Assembly (NCBI GenBank): GCA_033439295.1
Contig: JAVTLE010000003.1
Coordinates: 1,550,001-1,614,000, forward strand
DNA length: 64,000 bases
Reading direction: 5' to 3'
DNA from: Deuterostichococcus epilithicus
Taxonomy: Eukaryota; Chlorophyta; Trebouxiophyceae; Prasiolales; Stichococcaceae
The notes beneath the pieces were generated by a model. That model did not search any database. It saw nothing but the letters and a program-made list of their open reading frames with translations, and was not told the DNA's origin. This document shows, piece after piece, positions 42,129 to 54,639 of the stretch (the stretch's first letter is position 1; every line of letters starts with the position of its first letter). The position numbers were made by a program, and so were the translations under genes.

Positions 42129-45100
42129 CTAACAGATGACGGAGTCCAATTCGTAGCGACAGCTCTGCCCCTCCTTCAGCGGTATGCGCTCATGCGGCGC
42201 CTCTGACGCATCCACAATGAGATGAACCCGCGCCACGGTGCTGTTGTTGTCCACCTGTCAATAATGTGATCCGAGTCACAGCTAGATGTCACCATTGCGA
42301 CGGCTATGCAAGACGGTATGGCACTTGCCAAAAGCGAGTCTGGCTGGCAGAATGCATTGGGCCAACCTTGTGGACGGTCAGTGGCTGACTGCCCTTGACT
42401 GGGCCCTTAACCACAGAGGAAGCCATGGCGTGCAGAGAAGAGCGTGTCAGCCACCTTGTGCGGCAGGTTGTTGTTGAGTTCAAACACCCGCCCCTCCTCC
42501 AGCGCCACGGGCCAGCAGTTGTCTGGTCCCACTTTGGCGCCAGCGGCGTCGCCATGTCGAGAGAGGCTTGCCCTGCTGTGTCCCAGCTTGCCGCCCTCAG
42601 GGCACACCTGCGGGCGAAGGGTGTAATTTCAGGCGTGCGCTTGTGCAGAGCACGAGACAACATCTATCTTCTCATGCTGCTCACTCCTCGGTCGCACCTT
42701 ATGTCGAACCGGTACAACTGTAGGCAAGATCATCTCATGGTGGGCCAAGTGCAGCACCACACCATTTCAGGAACCCTTTCCGTCAATGCGCACCGCAAAG
42801 CCGACGCCAGGCGCAACGGTCACGGGGATGTGGATGCGGTGCGAGCCGGATGCCCACTTCCCCATGTCCGTGTGCGGCCTTATGCGGATGCCCGGCCGCA
42901 TGCGTGCAATCTGCATGCGGATGATCTTCGGCAGATCCGCCTCACCCAGCACCTGCGGCGGTCGGGCAGCCTGAAGCCTGAGTCGCAGCCGCGCGCAAAA
43001 CCTCATGTGTTGCATTTGGTATGATGAACATTGTGGCCCACTGACCCGGCAGTCCACGGGCGAGTGTCACGGGCGAGTTCGTGAAGCTCAAGCATCGTGC
43101 CACAGTCTCTGTCGGCAGTTTAAAGCTGCAACGACATCCCAGCCTGCGCGCCTGCTGTAGCAGCGGCTCCAGGACCGCAGCAAAGCGGCGGTACCAGGGG
43201 AACGCGTACACGTTTTCTGCCGCCCGGTCGGAGAACAGCAAAATGATGGTCTCGACGCCCGGCTTGAACTTCTGCATGTTGCCCAGGCGGCCATCGAAAA
43301 ATGCGTTGGTGCGCCGCTGCTCCTCCTCGTGCCAAATCGCCTCCCCCTCAGCTGCCAGCGCGTCCTGGGACCACAACAGATGGAGTTGTGAACAACCCCT
43401 CGGCTGCCAGCGCGGCCTGGGGGCAAGACAAATAACCTGCGGTAACGCCGCAGAGTTGCCTGCAGCAGACCTTTTTTAGCGGCCCAGTGTTTCTGAGCTG
43501 TGGCACAGGCCGGGGTGGTGGAAATGATTCAGCAGAATTGCACCTCCCTTACATCAGGCCCGGCCGAGCGGAGGCCATCGCTCTGTTCAGGCATGCGCTC
43601 TCACAGGATCTCCACAGGTGCAAAGCCACAAACGCACCCCGGCTGTTCGTGACATTGAACGGACCTGCAGCGGCTTGACGTCCACCTTGAGGAGGTTCAG
43701 CTGGATGCCTGCTCTGAGCGGCTGCTGGCGTTTCATGCCTGCGTTTATGAAGGGCTGCCCGCTGGCCCATTTGCCACCTAGCACCGCCGGGAACTGCGGT
43801 GGCAGAAGATGGGCAGCTGAATTAGTTTTCGGTTTCGAGGCGTGGATGGTGAGCAGATTTTCCTTTGGGTGGCCCCTCCTGCCTGCCGAGGCAGCACACA
43901 GGTGGCCCATCCGTTCACAGCCAGCAGCTGTGGCCAGAAGGGCGACATTTCACCTACCTCTGCCAGCGTCCTGGCTGCAGTCCGGCGTCCACTGGCGCCC
44001 CCCGCCACTCCGCTGCCGGCCTGCTGCACGCCACCTGCTCCCGCCACCGAAACCTGGCATGTCATGATTGTTGGGTTTGGTGTGTGCAACAGGTGTCAGA
44101 TAAATTTTGAACAAGGCACCTGTGGGACTCCAGTATGACTACAAGTTGCGAAACAATGACCAGTGATCGCACACACACAGCTGCTGAGGCGTCTGTAGCG
44201 CACAGGCGGAGGAAATTGCACCAGGTCCTTCTTTGGGCGCAGAAGGCCCGGCTCCAGTGCCCGGTATGTTGACGCAATGGCGAGGTGCGGCGCCGCCACC
44301 ACGTTCAGTAGGCCGTGCGTCGGCACCTGAACGGAAAGTGAGCTTGTTGGTGGCTTGTGGAGACGCGAGACTTGCGGGCCTAAACCCGACTCCTGACAGC
44401 AGAAGCTTGCCCTTGCACGGAGACTGCTGGTGGTAGTGTGAGCAGCGCATCGAGGGTTGCACTTCAGCTCTGAGGGATTTGGGTCCCCGAAAGCTTAGGA
44501 GCTCACCTCTCGCCGCCACAGCAGCGTCTTGCCGCGTAGGCAGAACGCCGCCAGCTGGCTGTCGTGCGCCAGATCGCCGCGGGCGGCCCGGGTGCTCCAC
44601 ACCGACACGCCGAAGAATGCGATGTCGTCGATGACGGACAACCCCTTCAGGAACTTTCCGCGTTCTGGCACCTGTCAGGGCCATATTTGTTCTGATCACT
44701 CATCTGTTGGGGTTCAAAGGGGTGTGGAGCATACGATCGACCAGAGCACTTCGAGTGACCACAGCCACATGTTTCACTCTGCCTCGAATTGTGGTTCATG
44801 AGAAAGAGTGCAGACGGGATTGGGCGTCACGCACAGCCGAGCGCCATGACAGCATCACAGCCAAAGCAAATGGCTCTGAACCTCAGCGGCATCTGCCGCC
44901 AGCAGATGCTCGCCTTCCACAGCGCCGTCTCGAAGCCGTCGCATGGGCTTTACAGCTCATAGCCGGGCTATTATGCCTCAGCCACTTGCCTGATACAGCG
45001 TCGTGTGGGAGCCGTTGCGCGGGCTGACGCGCAGCAGCCCGCCGTTTTGCGAGTCCAGCACCAGCAGCGAGCCGCGCCAGGCGACGATGGCGTGCGCCTT

Positions 45101-47226
45101 TGTGCCAACATTTGTGAAGCGCTTGGTCACGGTCGCTGTCTTGAGGTCAACCCGCACCAGCTCGCTCTGCGCAGGCAAGAAGAGCATCAGCCTGAAGCTG
45201 AAAAACAATGATCGAGAGCAGTGAAGGGGGCCGGCATGATTTGGGAGACCCGCGGCAGTATGGCGCTCCCCCAGCATGGACAGGTGGTGAGGGTGTTGTG
45301 ATGATGCACACGAAACCAACGGCCCATGCATCACGGGCATCACATGCCGCAAGGAGGGCCACGCTTGTGCGCCCCGAAACACTGGCTGGTGTGGGATGGC
45401 ACTTAGAGTCATCGCGCACAGGCCACACCTGGCCCAGGTTGTGGAGGATGGCCCACAGGGCATTCGCCTCCAGTGGCGCCACCGAGTTGAGGTGCTCCTC
45501 CCGAGTAAACAGCTCCATCTTGCGAGCCTGCAGCGGCGACAGGACAGATCAGCAATCAGGTGCATCGTGCGACGGTGACTGTGCCCAGCACTAGATGCTG
45601 TCCGGGGGAGGGAGGATCAGGGCAGCACTGCATGCTGGCGCGCACGCCACTACGATATGATGCGACTGAAAACATCAGACATCTGGCAGGATGATAGGCA
45701 GCCTGCCGATCACCTGCTTCAGGCCGGGCAACGCAAGCTCGAGAATGGCGCCCTGCTCTGTGCTGCAGGCGTACACCTTGTCGCCCCTCCTTGCCTGCAG
45801 CGTCGCGCCCACACTGTCGGTTGCTGCACACGCATATGGTCCCAAAACACGGCTGCAAACCGTCGTCGATTGCAGTGGCAGGCTGGTCTTGCTGCCACAT
45901 GTGGTGCAGAGCAGCGCGCAGCTGTGTAGATGCAGGCCGGCCTGCAAATTACCCACCACATCGTGCGTGAAGCGCGAATCTAGTTGGACCGTCCCCAGCT
46001 CATTGCCTGCAGCACAAGACCGTTCATGAACATCAGGCTTGCCAGCGCACCTCAGCATTGTGACCATGAATGGAGCAGCATGAACCTCGGTGTAGAGGCC
46101 CTCCCCCGTGCACTTGCAGAGCTCTCACATGGCGAAGCCTGCAGACACTCGTGTCACATCAGCAGTCGTGCTCGGCGCCGCTTGCACCGATGTGCCCCCT
46201 CCCGCCAACAGGCATCCCACTCACCGTTGATCGCTGCACTGGCAAAGGAACGACTGCAGCACTGGCCAGAAGGACCTGCAGGAGGAAGGACCTGCACAGT
46301 TCCAGACAAGCAGGCGGCACCTGTTGTCATGTCGATCTCCAGCAGCTTCTCCAGGGTGGATGTAGGCTTCCAGTTGTGCGGCCGGGAGACGACCCACAGC
46401 GACGTGGGCCGCCCCTGCCCGTCCACCCGGGTGCCCGGGAAAGTGCCATAGTACACGCCCTGCAACGAAGCACCTTTGGCTCCTTGGAATTTGAAACCGT
46501 CACAAGGAGTCATGCTGTCACTGCTGCAGCTGGTCTTCTGCTGAGTAACATGTCAGGAGGCGTCCAGCGCAGGCCCGGTTTATGGCTCCTGGCGGTGTCT
46601 TATGGCTGTGCAGAGCATGCAGAATGACGGAATACCTGAGTTTGGGTTTGTCACCTCACCTTGCCCTCGTGCAAGACATCCACCCGGCCAGTGGTATAGT
46701 GGTACCACAGCAGCCGGTTGTGGCTGGCCAGCAGCAGCTTGGCGTCCTCGGCGCCGCGTGTAGCGGGAAAGGTGCCGGCTTCGTTGCCGCTGCTGAAGCG
46801 CAGGGAGCGTGGCTGCGCCTCTCGCACCTGCCGCTGGTAGATGTGCCGGTGAAATCCATACTCCTGCAGAGCTGACATGTTGGGTCAGGACTGATCAGTA
46901 CGCTCCCCAAGTGATGGCGCGACTTCCCAATGGCGCAACCGTCTCATCCTGAGATCCAACTTTTTGCGGCAGGTTGAGGGCCCTGGCCTGGAAGTGGCAC
47001 GCTGCAGAGGGTCACATGCATCGGCGGTGGAGGCAGCTTGCCGGCACACCTGCGACAGCTGCGGCGAGGTGGACACGAAGTAGACGTACGCCGCGCATAG
47101 GGCCACCATGAAGAAGAGGCCCGCCACCTGCAGCGGCGTGAGCTTGTTGCTGCGCCGGCGCCGGTGCCCATGCAGGCCGCTGCCGGGCGCCGCTGTCATG
47201 ACGCCATGGCCCCGCGGTGGACGCAT
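42129..47226 (-). CDS. Membrane-anchored beta-propeller/aspartyl-asparaginyl hydroxylase fusion
   Basis: The ATG at 47226 gives a basic cytosolic tail (HGHRRRRSNK) and a signal anchor LQVAGLFFMVALCAAYVYFV (type II). Exons down to about 44180 are rich in strands and fit a beta-propeller: DAKLLLASHNRLLWYHYTTG, TSLWVVSRPHNWKPTSTLEK, GDKVYACSTEQGAILELALP, MELFTREEHLNSVAPLEANA, SELVRVDLKTATVTKRFTNV and AWRGSLLVLDSQNGGLLRVS. After NMQKFKPGVETIILLFSDRA (about 43300) the Asp_Arg_Hydrox (PF05118) 2-oxoglutarate/Fe(II) domain reads IIRMQIARMRPGIRIRPHTD, MGKWASGSHRIHIPVTV, VGFAVRIDGKG, EEGRVFELNNNLPHKVADTL and VARVHLIVDASEAPHERIPL. It ends at 42129. The HxD pair, distal His and the Arg of RVHL are all present. 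This suggests a lumenal or secretory-pathway hydroxylase whose propeller selects substrates. Confidence 0.75.
43344..43422 (-). repeat. 52-base-period duplicate of an exon start in the hydroxylase gene
   Basis: 43344-43370 (minus-strand exon start, coding DALAAEGEA after its acceptor) is repeated at 43396-43422 in the upstream intron. There are about three differences over 27 bases, and the CCCAG acceptor is retained. Confidence 0.88.
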
Positions 47227-47900
47227 GGCTGCCCAACTAAGCTGGTATGCCGCTACATGGCACAGCTGTATCAGTATGGCTGGTGCAACGCCGGCTAAGC
47301 CAATGCCGCCCCTTGCGGTGCTGTCCGTTCTCTGGACGGACGCATGGGCACGCGCCGCGGCTGTCACAGGGGTTGCGACGCTGTGAATCGCAAGGCTGAA
47401 TTCGATTATCCTACTGGGTTGCAAGCAACTGCGAGAGAGCAGCAACTATCGGTACCCTTCCTGACCGAGACGTGTGGTCCTTCCATCCCTTCGGTCGCGA
47501 ACCAAAGAAGACGTCTCGGAAAAAGGCACGTGTTGCCGCCTCGACCCAAACAGTCTTGGATTTCCGTATGGACTGCGCGGAATGCTCTGGTGGATGTTCG
47601 CCAGCCGGATTCCTGCCCAGATCACCGTCGATGGGAAGTTGCAGAGCCTGACTGTCAGATCCAGCAGCGACGGTCGCGCACTGCAAGCGGTGAACGAGAT
47701 CTATGAAGACCAGATCTGGGCATGCGCACACAGCGATTCAGTTCTACTACTTATGTCTACAGTGCTCCACTGAAGCCGCGACTTGGTGCAGCGGCGGTGT
47801 AATCAGCGGTTTTATCTGGATCTGAATCTGGAGGTGTTTGCGAGCTCCACTTTGCCTTCCCAGTGTGTTGCCTTGGACCACCCACACTCAATCATCAGGG
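47227..47900. other. Upstream region of the hydroxylase gene, coding status unclear
   Basis: An uninterrupted plus-strand frame at about 47474-47773 (GLRGMLWWMFASRIPAQITV; SSSDGRALQAVNEIYEDQIW) has natural-looking codons. The opposite strand over the same bases (VFIDLVHRLQCATVAAGSDS) is also open. I cannot decide which, if either, is coding, or whether the minus frame is the last exon of the small gene at 47.9-48.4 kb. Confidence 0.3.
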
Positions 47901-48381
47901 TCCCACACTCACCTACTTCACCGTGCCGAGCCCATTGCCGCCGCCGCACAGTGGCAAATGCTGTGAGGCGGTGGGCATCGGTCGTCACGTCTTTAAGTCG
48001 GCCAAACTCCTTCTCTGAGAGTCGACACCTATTCGGGCCCATTCTCATCTATAGCGTTGCTTTGTACCTTTCGCGCTCAGGTGACCACCTGAAACCCGCA
48101 AATGTCGGGCTTACCATCACTGCGGCTGCGGCCGCGCTGCTTGTCACCGGAGCAGGCCTCGCTTCACATGTGTTTTCGAGATCTTCAACACTTAGATGTC
48201 GTAGCTGGCCACGGGACAGAACAGCCGACGATGCGAAACCGTGGTGTAGAAGGTCAAGGACATGTGCGGCTAGGCGGTATGCGCGCAGCGCAGATGTGAG
48301 CAGCATCATCATTTCACGGTCCATGAGTGAGACACTCTGCTGAAACGGCGCCTTAGAAGCAACCAAGTCTCCAGGTTCCAT
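47895..48381 (-). CDS. Small hypothetical protein
   Basis: The ATG at 48381 starts MEPGDLVASKAPFQQSVSLM, followed by LLTSALRAYRLAAHVLDLLH and LSRGQLRHLSVEDLENTCEA, ending near SPTFAGFRWSPERE at a GTACAA donor (about 48070). After a very short intron comes KEFGRLKDVTTDAHRLTAFA, ending at GTAG|GTGAGT (about 47915), so at least one more exon follows. Helical N-terminal character is visible, but no family is recognised. It lies just downstream of the VPS51 stop on the same strand, with only about 110 bases between the VPS51 stop and this ATG. It could alternatively be VPS51 3' UTR. Confidence 0.35.
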
Positions 48382-48493
48382 CGTGCACCGTAAGTCTGAA
48401 GACGGCAAACGTAGTGCACATTCTTCGAGACTGCATACCAAAGCAGAGGCGATGGCCGATGAGCCAGTAAGCCGGTGACTAGATTCTCGTCAG

Positions 48494-51400
48494 TTAGGCC
48501 TGCATCATGCTCTCAATGACGGACGGCGTCAGCAGCGAGGGGTCAACGGCTCGCTCGGCCGCCGTTATGAGCACCTTGTCCAGCAGCCCGAAGGTTGGCG
48601 CCGCGGCGTAGCTCGCCAGATACCTGCAGATGAAGCCGCAAGTTGGCGTGTCAGTGGTCACCTCATCCGAGTGCAGCCGCCCAAAAAACACTGAATTATA
48701 ATCTGATTATATAAATCAGTCTCGTTGAAACCATTCGACAGGACCGTGCCTGTGCCTTCTGCAGACCCCACAGTCTCTGCAACCCGTCGCAGCACATGCA
48801 GAGCCTGTGGCTGTCGCGACTTCTCACCAGTTGGATCCAACAATATAAAGTGCGCACCTGAGCAGCGTCTGGCGGATGGCGTGCACGTCCAGCTGCACCT
48901 GGTGCAGGCCGCCGCGGCCGAGCGTCTGCAGTCGCAGCAGCTCTATCAGCGCGGCCACCGCCGGGTCCAGGATGCCTGCACATACAACTTCGAGAACCTG
49001 AGTGAATACACCGTCGAGATTGAATGCATATAGGCTTGACAACCTCCCGGGCTGCAGCCTCTGAAAGTGTGCAGGCCTCAGCGCGTCCCGACTGCGCTTC
49101 GCAGCAGCGGGGCGGCCTGGCTGCAGCCGGCAGGCTGCAGCCGCCATGTGCAGCAGGGGCCACAGCTGCTTGCCTGGAAGCACGGCGGCGACGGTGAAAG
49201 GCGACTCAGCCTGCTGCGACAGGCCGCCAGGGACTGCCAGACTCAGGTCTCCTGCGCTCCAGCCGCTCTTGCGCCCCAGTGGCTGCGGCACATCCTCTGC
49301 AGCAGCGCGCAGCGGCTCCGTCAGGTTGGCTGGCAAGGGCGGCGCAGGTGCGAGGGCTGTGTCGAAAGTTGAGGGCTACATTGCGAGCAGCATCTGAAGG
49401 CAGACCACCTCCAGGCAGTGAGTGCATCACCAACACCCACCAACAGCATCGCCCTAGGCGCAGCTGTACCCTCTCTGGCTGCTGCTGGCACTCATTGACG
49501 AGCCACTCCTGAGTTTCACCAGGCAGCGGCAGCATACCGAACCGTCTGCATTTGATTCAGTCGCACTGGTACACCCTGCAAGTCCGCTACAACCCACCCA
49601 GGAGCGCTGTGACCTCCGCCTTGGCCGTCGCCAGGACTTCCGCCCATGATGCACAAAAGGGCCGCGCGGCCCGTGGCTCCTCGTTGTCTGTCGGCTGCCG
49701 CCCAGAGAGCCCGGACCGAAGCGCGTCAATCATCGTGCCGCTGTGCAGCTGGAGATAACGCCCCAGCAGGTGCGTGCGCGCCAGGTCCAGCACTCTGCCA
49801 GATGATATGGATCCCTCAAGATGTACTACAACTATATGTATGAGAGAGAGAGGTAACACTCGTATTCGCAGCAATGAATACATCGAGGCTGCAGGGCGTC
49901 ACGATGTCGCTGCCGGCGGGACGGGGGGTGGCTGCGTGTGCAGTAGATCCGTATCGACTGCCCCAGGGAGGCGACTTCGACTTGTGGTGCAAGCAGCTGC
50001 ATCACATGGCACCTGAGAAGGGATCGAATCAGGCCGCTGCTGCGATTCGAGCCAGCCACAGGCCAGTGACACCCCGGCAACCTTCGTGTGCACGGCTGCA
50101 GCAGATCTCCATTCTGACAGATGGGGGGTGGGACGGAAGTGTCGAGTGTGCACCTGGCGAGCATCGCGGCGTCGAACCACATGCCGGAAGGCGCCGGGCG
50201 CTGCGACAGGAATGCTGACTCCAGCAGGCCGGTGATGTGCGGCACCGCGGCGTCATGCAGCTGCAGACAGAAGGCCGCCAGGAGCAGCACGCGCGCCGGG
50301 GCCGGCCGCTCGCCAAGCGTGCCCCTGCATTGCAGTAGGAGGCGCATGGCGAGGTGCCCAGCCTACGGGGCCCTGGGAGTGAGCGCTTGGGAAGTGGGCA
50401 TGCACGGTGGCCAGGAGCACTGGAAGAGGCCGGCAGCGCGACGCGCAGGGTTGAAGTGGCGCGACAAGGGGTGGACCGCGCACGTGTGGCTGGTGGGCGC
50501 CTGTTGGGCGGCAGAGGGTGCCAGCGCGTGGATGGGCTCAATGACGCCCGTCACGCCCAAGTCCTGCAGGTAGCCAACTGTGTCAAAGCCGACACTCCTT
50601 GGCATGCCCCGCAGCCGTAAGACACCCAACATTGCAGCGCCTGGACGGCTTCACGACCGCTTGGGTAAAGCATCAAAAGGGCGTGAAAGTGGCCCTGTGC
50701 CTGTTGAGACAGCCCAGCCTTCGCAAGGCGACCTGATCGTGGGAAGCAGAGCATGCAGGCCAACATTGCACTGTATTCATGGCGGAGCTCGATGAAGTTG
50801 TTGAGAGCAGTGACCACCAGCAGGTTTCCACGGGTCAGCCACAGGCTGCACCTGTAGGTCGATGCCAGAGGCGGTCAACATCAGCTGCACCAGCGAGACC
50901 AGCAGCCGCTGCAGGCTGCTCTGGAGCAGCTCAACGAAGGCCTCGCGCCAGGCGGTGGCAGCGGCGGGCTGTGCCGCATAGCCCTTGAGCGCCCGCAGCA
51001 GCGAGCCGGCGCCGGCCGCCAGCGCAGTGCCCGTCTGCTGCTGCAGCAGCACCGGCCGCTTGTCCGCAGGGGCGCCTGAAACAAGTAAGTCACATTAGGA
51101 TTTTGCAGCTGGTAGCAAATATAGCTGTAAGCATGTGCTGGCATGCCCAGACTCCGTTGACACTTGGTGTGCGAAAAGGGTTTCCTGTCGCTCAAACCTG
51201 GCGCAGCAGTACCACATGCATGAGGACCTCGAGGGGACAGGGTCTGCACCAGTGATGATGCTCCACACGGCGTCCCGCAGCGCCAGCACACTGGCGTCTA
51301 TGTGATGCCGCACGCACTTTTCCGAAATCTCTGCAGACCTGCATATTAGAGACCTTCTGCGTCAAAAGAGACCTTGTGCATAGGCTTATGAGACCAAGAC

Positions 51401-54259
51401 CAAGCATGCAAGCGGTGCTAGGTTGCAGCAGTACCAATCTATGCTGCAATCAGCGCTGGCTCAGCTGCATGTGGGCAGCCGGGCTCGACCGTCATCTGAG
51501 CGCCAGCAATGGTTTACTGGAAGCCCGCAACACTCGTGCGGCAACAGCCCCTGCTCACTTGTCCAAGAGGTTCAGCTCCGGCAGCAGGCTGTGCAGCTTT
51601 GCCAGGTCTGCCACGATTAGCTCGAGGGCGGCCGCAATGCGCCCAGAGCCCCAGTCGCCATGCTCCGCCGACGCCGCCTCGTCCGCCTCCGTGATGGTTG
51701 CGGCTGCACGGTGCCGGGGAAACCTTCACGACTTCAAAATTTCGTTGTCTCTGTTGCTGCATTGCATTCCATTGTTTGTGTCGCTGGTTTGGAACAGAAG
51801 CTTGGCTTGGCAGCAAATGGTGCGAGGGTGCACACAGGCTGTGTGGTGCGCCGCAGCACTGTGAGGTATGCCCCAGCACAGTGCGATGGCGCACCTGCCG
51901 CCTGGGCGGATGCTGCTGCCACCGCCGCCAGTATCTTCTTGACGATGTTCTGGTAGTCGCCAAGCACCTCACGGCACACCTACGTGTAGACAGTCAATGA
52001 GACTTCGGCTCGTTTGAGCTTGATCTGAGGGTGGAATCAACTGGCCGCTGCGGTGTTTTTTAAATGGCCAGATACGCTCACGGGTGCAGCATTAAAATGC
52101 ACCACTGTGTTTGCAAAACAACACAGTGCGGTGTGTGCACACCCTGATAAGCGCCGGTCGCGCACTGCGCTCAAATAGCTCGGCGAACAACTCGGTGTTG
52201 CGGACCAGCTCGGGGAAAAACTGCTGCTGCAGGCTCCTCAGGGCCTGGTCCGCCGCCTCAACGGCACCTGCGGGCCATGGGAACGTATTGCTGTGCTGTG
52301 CTGCAGAGAGCCTGAAACATGTGTTGCAGAGGAAGCTTCGTTGCAACACCAACAGTAAAGTGATCCAGATGCTGCAAACCACAATCGGCTACCGAGGCTC
52401 CTACATGATACACACAATAAAAGAGTGTGAGAGTCGACCTGCACCTGCATCGCCGGTGCGCTCCGGCAGCTCGCTGGCGACGCCGAACGTTGTCCGCACG
52501 CTGGCCTTCATGGCCCGCAAGAACTCGTCCTGCCGCAAACATCGATTGTGCAAATTGACTTTGCAGCAGATGCATTGTTACTTGCAGCGCAAGATCTTCA
52601 CAGCAGGCCAAGCCGCTAGAAGGCATCATCAAACCGTGTCAGCTACGATCAGGGCGCTCTTTTGACTTGCCTGGAGGTCGGCGACCGGGCCGCCGAGGCG
52701 GCGCATGAGGCCGATGCACTCGACAGCGTCGGCAGCCTGCGCCATGACCCGCTCCTTGAGCAGCGCCGTCAGCTCCTTTATGAGCACCTCCACTTCCGCT
52801 GCCACCCGCCGCAGCGTGCCCTGCGCAGACAGCAACGAGCTGAGGTCTCTGGCAGCTATGTTCACACTACTTGACAGTCCTGACGATGGCGATTCACGGG
52901 AACGAACCTCTGCACTGCTGCAATACGGCTTCATGGCAGCGGGCGGCCGCAAGCGGACAGGGCCAGAGACCATAAACCGATGCAAACTGACATAACATGC
53001 TCTATACATAGCTCGCACCTTGTAGCCGGCGCGTTTGAGCACGGGGCGCGCCCCGATGTAGGCGTCCACCGCCAGCGTGTACGCTTTCGCGGCGATGGCG
53101 ACCCGCAGCCGCGCTGGCAGCTGGAACACCGCCTCCAGCTTTGACAAGAGTGCCTGCACCTCGTTCAGGTCGGACACCTGCGACTGCCGCGCCGCCAGCT
53201 TCGCCTTGACAGCCTCCCGGCACCGCTCAATCTCCTCTGCATGCGCAATCAACGCAGATCGGTTGATTATGTCTTGTTTTGTGCGCCACCCTGCCGCGCA
53301 GCCAGCTTCGCCATGACCGCCTCCCAGCACCGCTCAGTTACGTTTTCCTCAACGCGCAGCAGGGTCAGGCCTGGTGATCATTGGTGTCTTTCCAGGCATC
53401 AACGGAGCTGGTCGGGTCCAGCTAATGCTAACGCCCTGCTACTTATCCTCTATCTCGACAAAATGACGCGGTGCAAATGGGATTGGGCTTTGATGAATCT
53501 CTTGAAGCTTCCCTTTCTGCGACGTGTACAGCTGCCCATTGCCACATGCAACATCATTGCAGCTTTGACACGCACCTGAGGTGTCGTGCAGCTGTGTCAT
53601 GGAGGGGCTGGCGGCATCGATGTTGGATTTGAGGTCACGGATCGTGTCGGTGGCGGTAATGAAGCGGTTATAGTTTTCGTACACCAGGCGCTGCATGTCG
53701 GCGTCCAGGCTTTTGATGTCGCCCGACATGGTGGTAGAGGAGGCCAGGAGCTTGTCTAGCCGCGCATCCCGCAGCAGCGCCGCCAGGTACCTGCGCAATC
53801 AAGAGAATGTTCAATGCAGCGCTGTGGTGGTCACTGGTCCCAAGCGGCGATCAGTGTCCGTGTGCTTGATGTCCCGGACTTGCGTGCAGGCAAGGAGGAC
53901 GCCAAAGCATACACAAACCATGATGTGCAGCGGCTCGGTTGGTGAATGCCTGCATGTGCTGTCGACATCTGGCTGCCTTCGGCACACGGTGAAACGTGTC
54001 AATATGCAATCTGGGACAGAGACGAATGGCACCTGTCGACGCTGAATTCGCTGGAGTCCAGATCGGTCAGTGCCGCAGACGCAGTCGGCTCTGGTGCCCG
54101 ATGCGGCGCCGGCCGCTGCTGCTGCATGCTGCCCAGCGAGTCTGGCTCCGCGCCGTCCTCGCCAGCGTCGCCATAGTAGTTACTCAGCAGCGCCTTCACG
54201 CGCGCGGCCTTCTCGTCATCGCTGTGGCCGGGCCGGCCGCTCCCATTTGGCGGCGCCAT
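48494..54259 (-). CDS. VPS51: VPS51 subunit of the GARP/EARP tethering complex
   Basis: The ATG at 54259 gives MAPPNGSGRPGHSDDEKAAR then VKALLSNYYGD, the usual VPS51 opening. The next exon (about 53790-53610) carries the signature YLAALLRDARLDKLLASSTT, SLDADMQRLVYENYNRFITA and TDTIRDLKSNIDAAS. Coiled-coil and CATCHR-like helical exons follow: EEIERCREAVKAKLAARQSQ, VQALLSKLEAVFQLPARLRV, EVEVLIKELTALLKERVMAQ, EFLRAMKASVRTTFGVASEL, LRSLQQQFFPELVRNTELFA, CREVLGDYQNIVKKILAAVA, AALELIVADLAKLHSLLPEL, FVELLQSSLQRLLVSLVQLM and EVLATAKAEVTALLGGL. The last exon, YLASYAAAPTFGLLDKVLIT ... SVIESMMQA, stops at 48494. VPS51 holds VPS52/53/54 together and binds SNAREs for endosome-to-Golgi tethering. Length and order fit a full-length protein of about 15 exons. 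Confidence 0.88.
53187..53339 (-). repeat. 107-base-period duplicate of an exon start in VPS51
   Basis: 53187-53232 (exon, minus strand, coding ERCREAVKAKLAARQ) recurs at 53294-53339 in the upstream intron (ERCWEAVMAKLAARQ) with roughly seven differences over 46 bases. Confidence 0.88.
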
Positions 54260-54639
54260 GTTGGTGGTGGTGATGTCCCAGCTGCTGCCCACGTGCAGTA
54301 GGATCAGCAGCAAATCGGCAGTTCCTATCAGAGCCTGCGCCCTGCTGTCAACTTGGTAGGTCTGATTGTAAAAAAGTAGTCGATCCGAACAGTCACTTGC
54401 CCTCTGAAACCTCCGATGTTTGACGATCAAGCGAGCTCGGACCGCGTTTGATAGATCACCGACCTGCCTTTCTACAGCTCCACATCGACGGGAAGTGTGT
54501 TAACGGAGGGAGTGAAGGGGTCTGGCGCTTGCTGGAGCAGTTGAACGGTTTCGTGAGTCGTGAGTAAGATTCTGCCCGCCCTACAGCAACGCATGACCCG
54601 TTTTCTTGTGCATGGCGCGTGCTGACGTCCACATTCAGC
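54260..54639. promoter_or_regulatory. Divergent promoter region
   Basis: About 380 bases lie between the VPS51 start (54259, minus) and the NIT1 leader (54640, plus). The sequence is of mixed composition and has no recognisable element. Confidence 0.45.
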
